Below are positions 52,511-60,680 of a stretch of DNA of 64,000 nucleotides, one piece after another; within the stretch, counting starts at the first letter, position 1, and each line of letters opens with the position of its first letter. A program made the position numbers and the translations under genes. The stretch lies in NCBI GenBank assembly GCA_016841425.1, contig JAENZE010000006.1:156207-220206 (forward strand), written 5' to 3'. The DNA is from Syntrophomonas sp. (GTDB lineage Bacteria; Bacillota; Syntrophomonadia; Syntrophomonadales; Syntrophomonadaceae). The notes below the pieces were generated by a model. It had not been told where the DNA came from and searched no databases. It worked only from the letters and a program-made list of their open reading frames with translations.

Positions 52511-53317
52511 ATGCGTTATTTTGCTGATTATCATACTCACACTAATTTCTCTGGGGACAGTGAGGCCCCTATGGAGTTAATGGTTAAAAGAGCAATAGAA
52601 CTGGGATTATCGGAACTGGTTTTCACCGATCATGTGGACTATGATTATGCCGATCCGGTTTTTGAGAATATTGATTTTGACGACTATCTGAAACACTATC
52701 ATTCTGTTAAAGAGAAATACCGTCGGGATATAAAAGTTTTAATGGGAGTAGAAATAGGATTCCAACCTCATGTGGAACCTAGAATAGAACAGTTGCTGTC
52801 CCGCTTAAATTTTGATTTCGTAATTTACTCTACACATATGGCTGACCAGCTTGATTTTTATACCGGGGCTTTTTTTGATGGCAAGGAGAGGAATACAGCA
52901 TATCAGAGATATTTTGAAAATGTAATACAGAGCATAAATAAACCTGCCAATTTCAATGTTTATGGGCACCTGGATTTTATTGTCCGCTATGGAGATTATG
53001 ATTCCAAGGTACTTTCTTATCTTGAACATGCTGAGATTATAGATAAGATTCTGCAGACTCTAATTTATAACGGCTGCGGCATTGAAATTAATACTTCAGG
53101 ATATCGGTATGGACTTTCGCACATGCATCCTCAAGAGGATATTATAAGGCGCTACAAAAAACTGGGAGGCGAAATCATTACTGTAGGTTCTGATGCCCAT
53201 CGTCCCGGGGATCTTTGTGCGGATTTCAATGATGCTTACACCCTGTTGAGGGAAGCAGGTTTTAAATATATTAACGCATATGAACAAAGAAAGCCCCGCT
53301 TTGTGAAGATTCCTTAG
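52511..53317 (+). CDS. PHP-family phosphatase (HisJ/histidinol-phosphatase-like)
   Basis: 268 residues with a PHP metal centre: DYHTHTNFSGD (residues 6-16), FTDHVDYD (about 39), GVEIG (about 79), a middle histidine in YSTHMADQ (about 110) and GSDAHRPG (about 226). The C-terminal layout fits HisJ (histidinol-phosphate phosphatase), the Bacillus type of the eighth histidine step. No his genes are nearby, so a general PHP phosphatase remains possible. AAGGAG precedes the ATG. Confidence 0.85.
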   Translation: MRYFADYHTHTNFSGDSEAPMELMVKRAIELGLSELVFTDHVDYDYADPVFENIDFDDYLKHYHSVKEKYRRDIKVLMGVEIGFQPHVEPRIEQLLSRLNFDFVIYSTHMADQLDFYTGAFFDGKERNTAYQRYFENVIQSINKPANFNVYGHLDFIVRYGDYDSKVLSYLEHAEIIDKILQTLIYNGCGIEINTSGYRYGLSHMHPQEDIIRRYKKLGGEIITVGSDAHRPGDLCADFNDAYTLLREAGFKYINAYEQRKPRFVKIP

Positions 53318-53367
53318 ACTCAAGGGACAAGAACTCAGACATTAATAAAGATTATTTCAGCTGCTTT

Positions 53368-53661
53368 TTACCTGAGCAGCATATAAATAGCGATCGATCC
53401 AAACAGGTTGATTAAACCCATAATTAGAAAAGTATTCTCCCGTTGATGCCTTTCCTGCCTGTCTTCCCGACTTTCTGAATAGCTTATAGACCTGATCTGG
53501 TAACCACTGCCCAGCGATCCGGACGTTATTATAGCAACGGCCAGCAACAACATTCCTATCATAAAAGGTATATTAATCAGCCATTCTATATCTCCTCGAA
53601 TAATCGCTACGGCTCCTGCGAGAATAAAAATCGCTAGACTATATAAAACTGCTTTCAACAA
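53368..53661 (-). CDS. Small membrane protein, DUF5316-like
   Basis: 97 residues with three membrane helices (about 3-20, 30-48 and 78-95) and a charged loop SESREDRQERHQRE between the second and third. It resembles the DUF5316 group, but I cannot confirm that. It is transcribed alone, convergent with the PHP gene and divergent from the efflux pump. Confidence 0.6.
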   Translation of the reverse strand: MLKAVLYSLAIFILAGAVAIIRGDIEWLINIPFMIGMLLLAVAIITSGSLGSGYQIRSISYSESREDRQERHQRENTFLIMGLINLFGSIAIYMLLR

Positions 53662-53931
53662 AATCCCTCACTTAAATCAAAAGTTATTTCTGGATTTATA
53701 TTTACCATAATATTACAATTTAATTTTATCAAGTTCTGGTTGATAATTCAACTATTCATACAACGGCATATTATGCAGTTTGGATGAATTTAATAGAATG
53801 ACTTTCAATTATTATGAAAATAACATTAATGAGGAGGACTTCCCTCTTTTACCTATTCCTCTTAAGTTTTATAATAGTCATAGTTTTATTTTTAATTGTT
53901 TTAAATAATATGGATTAACAGGAGAAATAGT

Positions 53932-55338
53932 ATGGATGAAAATATATCGAAAAACCAGGTATTATTGACTATCGCTATAGCTTCGTTTTTAACTCCGTTT
54001 ATGCTTTCAGCAAGCAACATTGCTCTCCCCGCTATACAGAGAGATTTCCATGCCAACGCGGTAATGCTGAGTTGGATTGCTACTTCTTATCTGCTGTCAA
54101 CAGCCGTATTCCTGGTGCCGGCAGGAAAAATCGCCGATATTTATGGACGCAAGAAATTATTCATGGTCGGCATAATAATATTTACCCTGGCTTCACTGTT
54201 TTCTGCCTTTGTTCCTACCATTGAATGGTTGATAGTGATGCGGATCTTCCAGGGGCTGGGAGGTTCCATTGTTATGACTACTGCAGTCGCCATCCTGACT
54301 TCAGTATATCCGCCTCAGGAACGCGGTAAGGCTCTAGGAGTAAATGTATCCATGGTGTACATCGGTCTGGCCAGCGGACCTACTCTGGGTGGGTTGCTAA
54401 CTACCCACCTGGGTTGGAGAAGCATCTTCTATATGGCGGTTCCGCTGGGCATAATTACTATACTTTTAACCCTTTATTACCTGCATGGAGAGTGGGCAGA
54501 TGCCCGGGAAGAAAAACTGGACATCGGGGGCAGCCTAATTTATGCGTTCAGTCTTATTGCGATTACTTATGGCTTGACTTTGCTTCCAGCGCCATCCGGC
54601 ATACTGTATCTGCTGGGGGGTCTGCTAGGAGTTGTTGCATTTGTAAAAAGCCAGTTATCTGCTAAATATCCAGTGTTCAATGTACGGCTGTTTAAAAATA
54701 ACCGGGTATTTGCTTTTTCCAATATAGCAGCTCTTATAAATTATGGTGCAACCGCAGGAATAACCTTTTTATTGAGCCTTTATCTGCAGTATATAAAAGG
54801 GATGCCCCCACAAACTGCCGGCCTGGTTCTGATCGTACAGCCCATTATTCAGGCTCTTCTATCACCTGCAGCTGGCAAGCTGTCAGATAAGGTTGAACCC
54901 CGTCTTATTTCATCTCTGGGGATGGCATCTACTTCCCTGGGGTTATTCTTGTTAATATTCCTACAATCCAATACCTCTATCCCATATATCATTGCCACCT
55001 TGCTGGTACTGGGTGTGGGCTTTGCACTCTTTGGATCTCCTAATACTAATGCAGTCATGGGATCAGTCTCAAGGCAGTATTATGGCATTGCCTCGGGATC
55101 AGTCTCAACCATGCGCCTCTTAGGGCAGAATTTCAGCATGGCTCTCGCTACACTCATTATTACTCTGTATGTGGGCAAAGCTGCAATATCACCAACTACC
55201 TATGACCTCTTTCTGTCCAGCACCCACATCATCTTTAGTATCTTCACGCTGCTCTGTGTAGTAGGAATCTATTTCTCCTATTCCCGGGGTAAGATGCACA
55301 CTGGCCAGAATACAGCTGAAGATCATCAAGCTGATTGA
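53932..55338 (+). CDS. MFS drug efflux transporter, DHA2 family (14 TM)
   Basis: 468 residues with about 14 membrane helices. Motifs: GKIADIYGRKKLF (MFS motif A, about 64), RIFQGLGGSIVM (motif B) and LGVNVSMVYIGLASGPTLGG (motif C of drug/H+ antiporters, about 129). This matches the EmrB/QacA type. Substrates are not predictable. AGGAGA precedes the ATG. It is transcribed alone and ends in a strong hairpin. Confidence 0.9.
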   Translation: MDENISKNQVLLTIAIASFLTPFMLSASNIALPAIQRDFHANAVMLSWIATSYLLSTAVFLVPAGKIADIYGRKKLFMVGIIIFTLASLFSAFVPTIEWLIVMRIFQGLGGSIVMTTAVAILTSVYPPQERGKALGVNVSMVYIGLASGPTLGGLLTTHLGWRSIFYMAVPLGIITILLTLYYLHGEWADAREEKLDIGGSLIYAFSLIAITYGLTLLPAPSGILYLLGGLLGVVAFVKSQLSAKYPVFNVRLFKNNRVFAFSNIAALINYGATAGITFLLSLYLQYIKGMPPQTAGLVLIVQPIIQALLSPAAGKLSDKVEPRLISSLGMASTSLGLFLLIFLQSNTSIPYIIATLLVLGVGFALFGSPNTNAVMGSVSRQYYGIASGSVSTMRLLGQNFSMALATLIITLYVGKAAISPTTYDLFLSSTHIIFSIFTLLCVVGIYFSYSRGKMHTGQNTAEDHQAD

Positions 55339-55368
55339 GTAAGCTATTTCCCGTACAGGTATATTCAG

Positions 55369-55402
55369 TGTGGATCAGAAAATATTGCTTTTCTGATCCA
55401 CA
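55369..55402. terminator. Bidirectional hairpin between efflux pump and LRAT gene
   Basis: A perfect 14-bp stem (TGTGGATCAGAAAA 55369-55382 with TTTTCTGATCCACA 55389-55402) and a 6-base loop between convergent genes. The stem carries its own A and T runs, so it can serve both strands. Confidence 0.78.
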
Positions 55403-55430
55403 ACGTTGTTGCTTATTTGTCAATATCATA

Positions 55431-56021
55431 CTAACCATTTCTGGCCCAGCGAACAAAATGTTCACAGTTATTGAATACTATATTATATTCGTTTTCTCCG
55501 TACCTGCTGAGGCCTCTTTTAATAATCTCTTCGGGGGAATAGGCCGCCGGACTCTCTTCCTCGCTTCTTTTTTGTATTGTGGATCCTTCCGCAAACTCTT
55601 CAAAGCCGGTTACCTTCACTTTGCTCATGTGGTAATGAAGCACCAGTTTATCTCCCATATAGATGCCATGGTGGGTAAAACCCGGCCGCTGCACAAATAA
55701 GTGATCTCCTTTTTGTATATCTGCTGCATTATCAGCAAACAGCATGCGATTAAGACCGTTATCGCGGCTTTCAATATAATTGTCGATGGTATCCAGTAAA
55801 TTATGATAAGTACGTGCAGCTTTGCCCAGAGATGGATTCATCTCCCTGGTTATTTGCTGAATTTCTTTTCTGTTCTCCCGGTTAAGCTTTATTAATGAAT
55901 GGATTTTCTCCATCTGTTTTCGGCGTTTAAGTTTTTTTTGCCTGTGCTCCTCAACCTTTTCCCCTTGCTTGTCTATTCTGGCTTGGGAACCCTGACCCCG
56001 TCTGCCTTTGAAAATTTTCAT
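55431..56021 (-). CDS. LRAT-domain protein (NlpC/P60-like acyltransferase fold) with coiled-coil N-terminus
   Basis: 196 residues from the ATG at 56021 (GGGAGG upstream); a longer frame lacks a ribosome site. The first ~80 residues are a Lys/Arg/Glu-rich coiled coil (EEHRQKKLKRRKQMEKI). The C-terminal LRAT domain has THHGIYMG (catalytic histidine) and NNCEHF (catalytic cysteine). LRAT-like proteins transfer acyl groups or act as hydrolases; bacterial examples are mostly uncharacterised. No membrane helix is seen. Confidence 0.85.
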   Translation of the reverse strand: MKIFKGRRGQGSQARIDKQGEKVEEHRQKKLKRRKQMEKIHSLIKLNRENRKEIQQITREMNPSLGKAARTYHNLLDTIDNYIESRDNGLNRMLFADNAADIQKGDHLFVQRPGFTHHGIYMGDKLVLHYHMSKVKVTGFEEFAEGSTIQKRSEEESPAAYSPEEIIKRGLSRYGENEYNIVFNNCEHFVRWARNG

Positions 56022-56336
56022 GGCCATCCTCCCTGTATTACTATTACGATTTACATATTTCTGCATCATGCTTCCCTTTCCCTTCCCATCTTCACACAAA
56101 CAGCCTGTTCTACTTAACAGGTGTTTTCTCAAGGGAGATTTGACGGGTGAATCAGCTGACATAATAATCCCCATCCCCGCTGGACTATAATTACTAATAC
56201 CCAGGGAAGTTTGGACAGCAAGTGAAGAACAAATAATAATCGATTAACATTTACATGATTATCTTAATAATGTCTTTTTTTACAGGTAAATATTGATTAA
56301 GCGAATTCAATATGCTAGACTTAGCATAATCGTATA

Positions 56337-56445
56337 TGGCTCCGAGTTAATATGCCTAAGGCAAGGGCTATGGTTTATTAACCTGGGTGCAGGCGGAAAC
56401 ACCTGTGCCTCCCCTTATTGTGGAAAGGAGACAAGGCCTTACAGA
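56337..56445 (+). promoter_or_regulatory. Moco/Tuco riboswitch, aptamer 1
   Basis: Conserved Moco-motif elements appear in order: GGCTCCGAG, CCTAA, GGGCTATGG, CCTGGGTGC, GGAAACA, TGCCTCCC and TGTGGAAAGGAG. A P2 helix GTTAAT/ATTAAC and a hairpin GCAGG-cggaaaca-CCTGT form. Little sequence lies between CCTAA and GGCTATGG, where Moco RNAs carry a P3 stem; this shortness resembles the tungsten-cofactor (Tuco) class. Confidence 0.85.
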
Positions 56446-56606
56446 CTTATGCCTGCATATGCATTTATGCATGTTTTATGTGCGTTATTGCTTTTACTTT
56501 GCTGGTATAGTTGGATTTTTGTCGTGTCTATATTTCCATAGGCGCGATTTTTTATTTGGTAAAAGGCTCTTTTTGAGCTTTTGCATACAATCCCAATCTT
56601 TTTCTA

Positions 56607-56635
56607 CCCGCTTTGCCAAAGCGGGCTTTTTTTTT
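56607..56635 (+). terminator. Terminator behind aptamer 1
   Basis: CCCGCTTT (56607-56614) pairs with AAAGCGGG (56618-56625) around loop GCC, followed by C and nine T residues. It is about 160 bases after aptamer 1 and would stop leader transcripts before aptamer 2. Confidence 0.93.
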
Positions 56636-56784
56636 CAAAAATGAAATAAAAATATCTAGTTATAAATAGTCTTCATTTGTTCATAGTATTTGTGTATAAT
56701 AGACATATACCCATTAAGTGTTATAATTTCTGGCATTTTTTACGCAATAAATTATCGAATATAAACTACATATTATGAGCTATG

Positions 56785-56892
56785 ATTCCGAGCCCGGCAG
56801 TCCTAATGTTAATTGGCTATGGTAACCGGGCCGATAGGGTATGACTGGAAACAATCATGCCTCCCGTGTTTGGACAGGAGTTATGTGCTGCT
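56785..56892 (+). promoter_or_regulatory. Moco/Tuco riboswitch, aptamer 2
   Basis: The same order as aptamer 1: TCCGAG, CCTAA, GGCTATGGT, GGGTATG, GGAAACA, TGCCTCCC and TGGACAGGAG. P2 is GCCCGG/CCGGGC and the hairpin is TATGA-ctggaaacaa-TCATG, so both helices are kept by compensatory changes against aptamer 1. It lies about 180 bases before modA and has its own terminator. Confidence 0.87.
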
Positions 56893-56966
56893 TGATTTTT
56901 ATTTTTTAGATATCTGCATTTGTTGCAGTTTTTATTCTCAAAAAATTTTGTCAACGATGTGAAGGC

Positions 56967-57006
56967 GCAGTCTTTTCCAATCAGCGAAAAGACTGCTTAT
57001 TATTTT
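56967..57006 (+). terminator. Terminator behind aptamer 2
   Basis: GCAGTCTTTTC (56967-56977) pairs with GAAAAGACTGC (56986-56996) around an 8-base loop, followed by TTATTATTTTC. It ends 67 bases before the modA start, so it can control the operon. Confidence 0.85.
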
Positions 57007-57072
57007 CTGGGGAAGGGAGTGAATTAGGCGGTATTATAGGATTCATTTTTCAAAATAGAAAGGATTGGGAAA

Positions 57073-57885
57073 ATGTTAAGTAACAAAAAATTATTAATGG
57101 TCTTTTTACTTATCTTTGCACTGAGCACTATGATAGGATGCAGCAGCAGCGTCGATACCCCTTCTCAAGAAGCTGTCTCAGAACCAGTAGTTACCGAGCC
57201 GACAGAAAGTCTGCTGGTATATAGCGGGGCTGGACTTCGTAAACCTATGGATGAAATCGGTCAAGTCTTCGAAGAAAAGTATAATATTAGGATAGAATAC
57301 TCTTATGCTGGGTCAGCCCAGAATTTAAGTCAGATTGAGTTAACCGGACAAGGTGATGCCTGGACACCGGGTGACGTATACTACGGACAGGCTGCCCAGG
57401 AAAAAGATCTAATCGTGAGCATGGTTGATTTCGCTTACCATATCCCGGTTATTGCTGTTCCCAAAGGCAATCCTTCTAATATCCAAAGTCTTGAAGACAT
57501 GGCAGCTCCAGGTCTAAAAATAGTACTGGGTGATCCTGAAGCAGCTGCTATTGGTAAAACGGCCAAGAAAATGCTGACCGAAAATGGCTTGTATGAAGCA
57601 GTGTCTGCCAATACTGTTGCTACTACTGCTACCGTCAATGAGCTCCTGGTATACATGTCCATGAAGCAGGCAGACTGCACTATTATATGGGAAGATAATG
57701 TTCAAGGCGTTGAAGATGTGGAAATAATCCAGATTCCTGAAGAATTAAATCAAATTAAGACTCTGCCCGTCTGCGTCTTGAAGACATCAGAAAAACTTGA
57801 ATTGGCTCAGCAATTTGCTGATTTTGTGGCCGGACCGGAAGGGAAAGCCATCTATGAAAAACACGGATTTCAGGTCATTGAATAA
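57073..57885 (+). CDS. modA: Molybdate/tungstate ABC transporter substrate-binding lipoprotein (ModA-like)
   Basis: 270 residues. A lipoprotein signal (hydrophobic core to about 20, lipobox IGCS with cysteine 23) anchors it. The binding domain begins LLVYSGAGLRKPMDEIG, the ModA-type start where Ser and a following residue bind the oxyanion, and has DPEAAAIGK near 157. It captures oxyanion outside the membrane. It lies behind two Moco/Tuco riboswitches, which supports molybdate or tungstate. Which metal it prefers cannot be told. Confidence 0.87.
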   Translation: MLSNKKLLMVFLLIFALSTMIGCSSSVDTPSQEAVSEPVVTEPTESLLVYSGAGLRKPMDEIGQVFEEKYNIRIEYSYAGSAQNLSQIELTGQGDAWTPGDVYYGQAAQEKDLIVSMVDFAYHIPVIAVPKGNPSNIQSLEDMAAPGLKIVLGDPEAAAIGKTAKKMLTENGLYEAVSANTVATTATVNELLVYMSMKQADCTIIWEDNVQGVEDVEIIQIPEELNQIKTLPVCVLKTSEKLELAQQFADFVAGPEGKAIYEKHGFQVIE

Positions 57886-57995
57886 AGAGTGCAGCCTGTA
57901 CTATTGAGGTATTTAGTAAAGCAGTTTAACACCGCTTTGGTGTTGGCTGCTTTACTTCTCCAGCCTCTAATATTGCAACAAAGGAGCTTTTATTT

Positions 57996-58820
57996 ATGGA
58001 AAAATCAGAAGTAAGAGGACAGAACATCTTATTTACTGCTGTCATATCGATCAGTATCGCCTTTCTTACCGGCTTTATTATTTTAGCTATTTCTATGGTA
58101 CTCCTGAAGGGATTACCTAATATTATTTCCAGTATCCTTTCCCGGGAAATCCAGTTTGCAGTTAAACTGAGCTTTGCTACATCTATTATCTCAACCTTAC
58201 TGTGCATAGCTATAGCGGTACCGGTATCCTACGGTATGTCCCGTCTTGAATTTTTCGGGAAGCGCTTCGTAAGCACGGTGCTGGATATACCTATAGCTTT
58301 GCCGCCTATAGTATCAGGGGTAGCCTTATTACTACTGTTTGGCACTACCGAATTTGGCCACGCACTGGCTGCCAGGGGAATCCAATTCATTTTCACTCCC
58401 CTGGGCATCATACTAGCCCAGTTTTTTGTTAATGTCCCCTATATGATTAAGGTACTGGGCTCGACTATGAACGATATCGACCCCCGCATGGAATTTGTGG
58501 CCAGAACTCTGGGCTGCAGCCGCCTGCAGGCTTTTTTCAAAATAACCCTTCCCCTGGCCCGCAGCGGTCTTATGGCAGGGATTGTTATAACCTGGGCTCG
58601 TGCCCTGGGAGAATTTGGTGCGGCTCTAATGCTGGCCGGGGCCACCCGCTTAAAAACTGAAACTTTACCCGTATCACTATTTTTAAATATGTCCTGCGGT
58701 GATCTCAAACTGGCTCTGGCTGCAGCCAGCATCTTGATAATAATATCCGTGCTTTCCTTGTTCCTCTTCGAAATAATGGGCGGTAAGCAGTATGAACTGT
58801 CACGAAGCAGCCTGTATTAG
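57996..58820 (+). CDS. modB: ABC transporter permease, ModB-like
   Basis: 274 residues with six membrane helices. The binding-protein-dependent transport EAA-type motif is EFVARTLGCSRLQAFFKITLP (about 167-187), and ARALGEFGAALMLAG follows near 206, typical of ModB. It forms the channel for molybdate or tungstate. An AAGGAGC ribosome site precedes the ATG. It is 110 bases after modA and 15 bases before modC. Confidence 0.9.
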   Translation: MEKSEVRGQNILFTAVISISIAFLTGFIILAISMVLLKGLPNIISSILSREIQFAVKLSFATSIISTLLCIAIAVPVSYGMSRLEFFGKRFVSTVLDIPIALPPIVSGVALLLLFGTTEFGHALAARGIQFIFTPLGIILAQFFVNVPYMIKVLGSTMNDIDPRMEFVARTLGCSRLQAFFKITLPLARSGLMAGIVITWARALGEFGAALMLAGATRLKTETLPVSLFLNMSCGDLKLALAAASILIIISVLSLFLFEIMGGKQYELSRSSLY

Positions 58821-58835
58821 AGAGGAGGGTTTATT

Positions 58836-59870
58836 TTGCTTCGAATTGATAATCTTTACAAAAAACTCGGTTCATTCGAACTTACTAACATAAACCTTAA
58901 TATAGAGAAAGATGAATATTTCATCATACTAGGACCTACTGGCACCGGAAAAACCGTACTATTGGAATTAATCGCCGGCATGTATCAACCTGATAAGGGA
59001 TCGGTCTGGTTTGGGGACACAAAAATCAGTGATTTATACCCGGAGCAGCGTAATATAGGTTTTGTTTATCAGGATTATGCCTTGTTCCCCCATCTCACAG
59101 TTAAAGAAAATATTTTTTTTGGTATTAAATGCCGGGGTATTGATGTAAACGAAGGGCATAGACGTTTCAAAGAAATTGTGGATTTCCTTAATATTGAATA
59201 CTTGCTGGACAGGTTTCCATCTACTCTGAGCGGAGGAGAACAGCAGAGGACTGCAATTGCCAGGGCCCTGGTAACATCTCCTCGTATATTGCTTTTAGAC
59301 GAGCCTCTCAGCGCTCTAGACCCCCGCACCAAGCAGATATTCCAGGAAGAATTACGCAGAATTCATGATAATCTGAAAACAACAACTCTTCATATTACCC
59401 ATGATTTCTCAGAAGCCATGGCTCTGGGCAGCCAGGTGGGGGTCCTGCATAATGGTGAGATTATGCAGGTTGGTAAACCTATGGAAGTCTTTCGCCATCC
59501 CAATTCACATTTTGTAGCTAACTTTGTAGGTGCAGAAAACATTATCGAGGGCAATGCCCGCGGAAAAACCATTGAAGTATGTAACAACATAAATATTGAG
59601 ACTATTATGGAGAAAACTGGCCCCTCAACATTGACTATACGCCCGGAAGATATTATCATTTCTCGTGAAAAATTGTTTTCCAGTGCGCAAAATAATATAC
59701 CAGGTAAAATTATTAACATGATCCACCAGGGACCTTTATACCGGGTTACAGTTGATGCTGGAGTTGCTCTTACAGCCCTGGTAACCATGCAGGCAGTGGA
59801 AGAAATGGGTTTAGAGAAGGGTGATCCGGTTTGGGTAGCATTTAAGAGTGCTGCCGTACACGTGTTATAA
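58836..59870 (+). CDS. modC: ABC transporter ATP-binding protein, ModC/WtpC-like
   Basis: 344 residues from a TTG at 58836 (GAGGAGGG upstream). Walker A is GPTGTGKTV (about 33), the Q-loop YQDYALFPH (about 76), the signature LSGGEQQRTAIARAL (about 131) and Walker B ILLLDEPLSALD (about 152). A C-terminal TOBE/MOP-type domain (about 240-344) may bind oxyanion for regulation. It powers uptake with modA and modB. Confidence 0.92.
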   Translation: MLRIDNLYKKLGSFELTNINLNIEKDEYFIILGPTGTGKTVLLELIAGMYQPDKGSVWFGDTKISDLYPEQRNIGFVYQDYALFPHLTVKENIFFGIKCRGIDVNEGHRRFKEIVDFLNIEYLLDRFPSTLSGGEQQRTAIARALVTSPRILLLDEPLSALDPRTKQIFQEELRRIHDNLKTTTLHITHDFSEAMALGSQVGVLHNGEIMQVGKPMEVFRHPNSHFVANFVGAENIIEGNARGKTIEVCNNINIETIMEKTGPSTLTIRPEDIIISREKLFSSAQNNIPGKIINMIHQGPLYRVTVDAGVALTALVTMQAVEEMGLEKGDPVWVAFKSAAVHVL

Positions 59871-59899
59871 TCAAATTAATTATAGGAGGTGTAGATTGA

Positions 59900-60619
59900 T
59901 TGTTTTATGATGAGCTGATAGATAAATTTCGTAAAATAGTAGAGGAAAATGGACTTCTAGATGAAGAAATACTCATTACCGGCCGAACCCTCTCCGTCCA
60001 AGAAGCTATAGGCAGTCCAGCACGCCAGGATTACCCTATTGTGAAAGGCAAAGAAAAATTAATGCAGGCGGTATTTAAAGACGAAAAAGGGCAGGCTTTT
60101 ACTGATATGGCTGGAGATTTCCAGGGAACTCTGGCAGAAGTACTGGCTAAAAACCCGGAGAGCAACTTCGATCGAGCCATCTTAATCTCCTCTATGAATG
60201 CGGTGCTGAGATATCTGGGGCTGGTAGATAAGACTATTCACTGCCACAATGAAGATCCTGAGCACTGTTCCCTGGAATTGGCAAAGCATATTAAGGATAA
60301 ATTCGGAAATCCCAGAGTAGCGTTGATAGGATTTCAGCCTGCTATGCTGGAAAAATTATCCCAAGTTTTCGAAGTACGGGCAGTAGACCTTGATGCAGAC
60401 AACATAGGCAAGTTAAAATCCGGGATACTGATTGAAGGTCCAGGCGCAACTGATGAGGTACTGGATTGGTGTGATCTAATCATTGCTACCGGGAGCACGG
60501 TAGTTAATGCAACCATTACCGATTACTGCAATGATAAACCTGCCTTATTCTTTGGCACTACAGGTGCTGCAACGACAAAACTGATGGGACTGGAACGTTG
60601 GTGTTTCCTGGGCAGTTGA
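59900..60619 (+). CDS. DUF364/Rossmann-like protein of Mo/W loci
   Basis: 239 residues from a TTG at 59900 (AGGAGGTG). The DUF364 putative metal-chelation fold is indicated by the N-terminal VQEAIGSPARQDYP, CHNEDPEHCSLELAKHI (about 115; Cys/His-rich) and IEGPGATDEVLDWCDLIIATGST (about 182-205, cut by me into motifs). It sits at the end of the modABC operon, 29 bases after modC. Proteins of this family are often next to metal transporters, and a metal storage or cofactor role is plausible but unproven. Confidence 0.8.
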   Translation: MFYDELIDKFRKIVEENGLLDEEILITGRTLSVQEAIGSPARQDYPIVKGKEKLMQAVFKDEKGQAFTDMAGDFQGTLAEVLAKNPESNFDRAILISSMNAVLRYLGLVDKTIHCHNEDPEHCSLELAKHIKDKFGNPRVALIGFQPAMLEKLSQVFEVRAVDLDADNIGKLKSGILIEGPGATDEVLDWCDLIIATGSTVVNATITDYCNDKPALFFGTTGAATTKLMGLERWCFLGS

Positions 60620-60624
60620 TAGAT

Positions 60625-60669
60625 AAGCCGCTTTGCTGTTAAAGTAAACAGTGATTGGCAAAGCGGCTT
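60625..60669. terminator. Bidirectional hairpin between the two Mo/W operons
   Basis: A perfect 12-bp stem (AAGCCGCTTTGC 60625-60636 with GCAAAGCGGCTT 60658-60669) around a 21-base loop between convergent genes. A second, longer-range pair AGATAAGC (60621) with GCTTATCT (60675) lies outside it. T-tracts are weak. Confidence 0.7.
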
Positions 60670-60680
60670 GTATAGCTTAT

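Larger units (their letters stand above)
56022..57072. other. Long leader region before the modABC-like operon
   Basis: About 1,050 bases. The part 56022-56330 holds nothing I can assign apart from a possible promoter (TTGATT near 56293 and TATGCT/TAGACT near 56311-56323). From 56337 on it carries two tandem Moco/Tuco-type aptamers, each followed by an intrinsic terminator. Confidence 0.75.
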
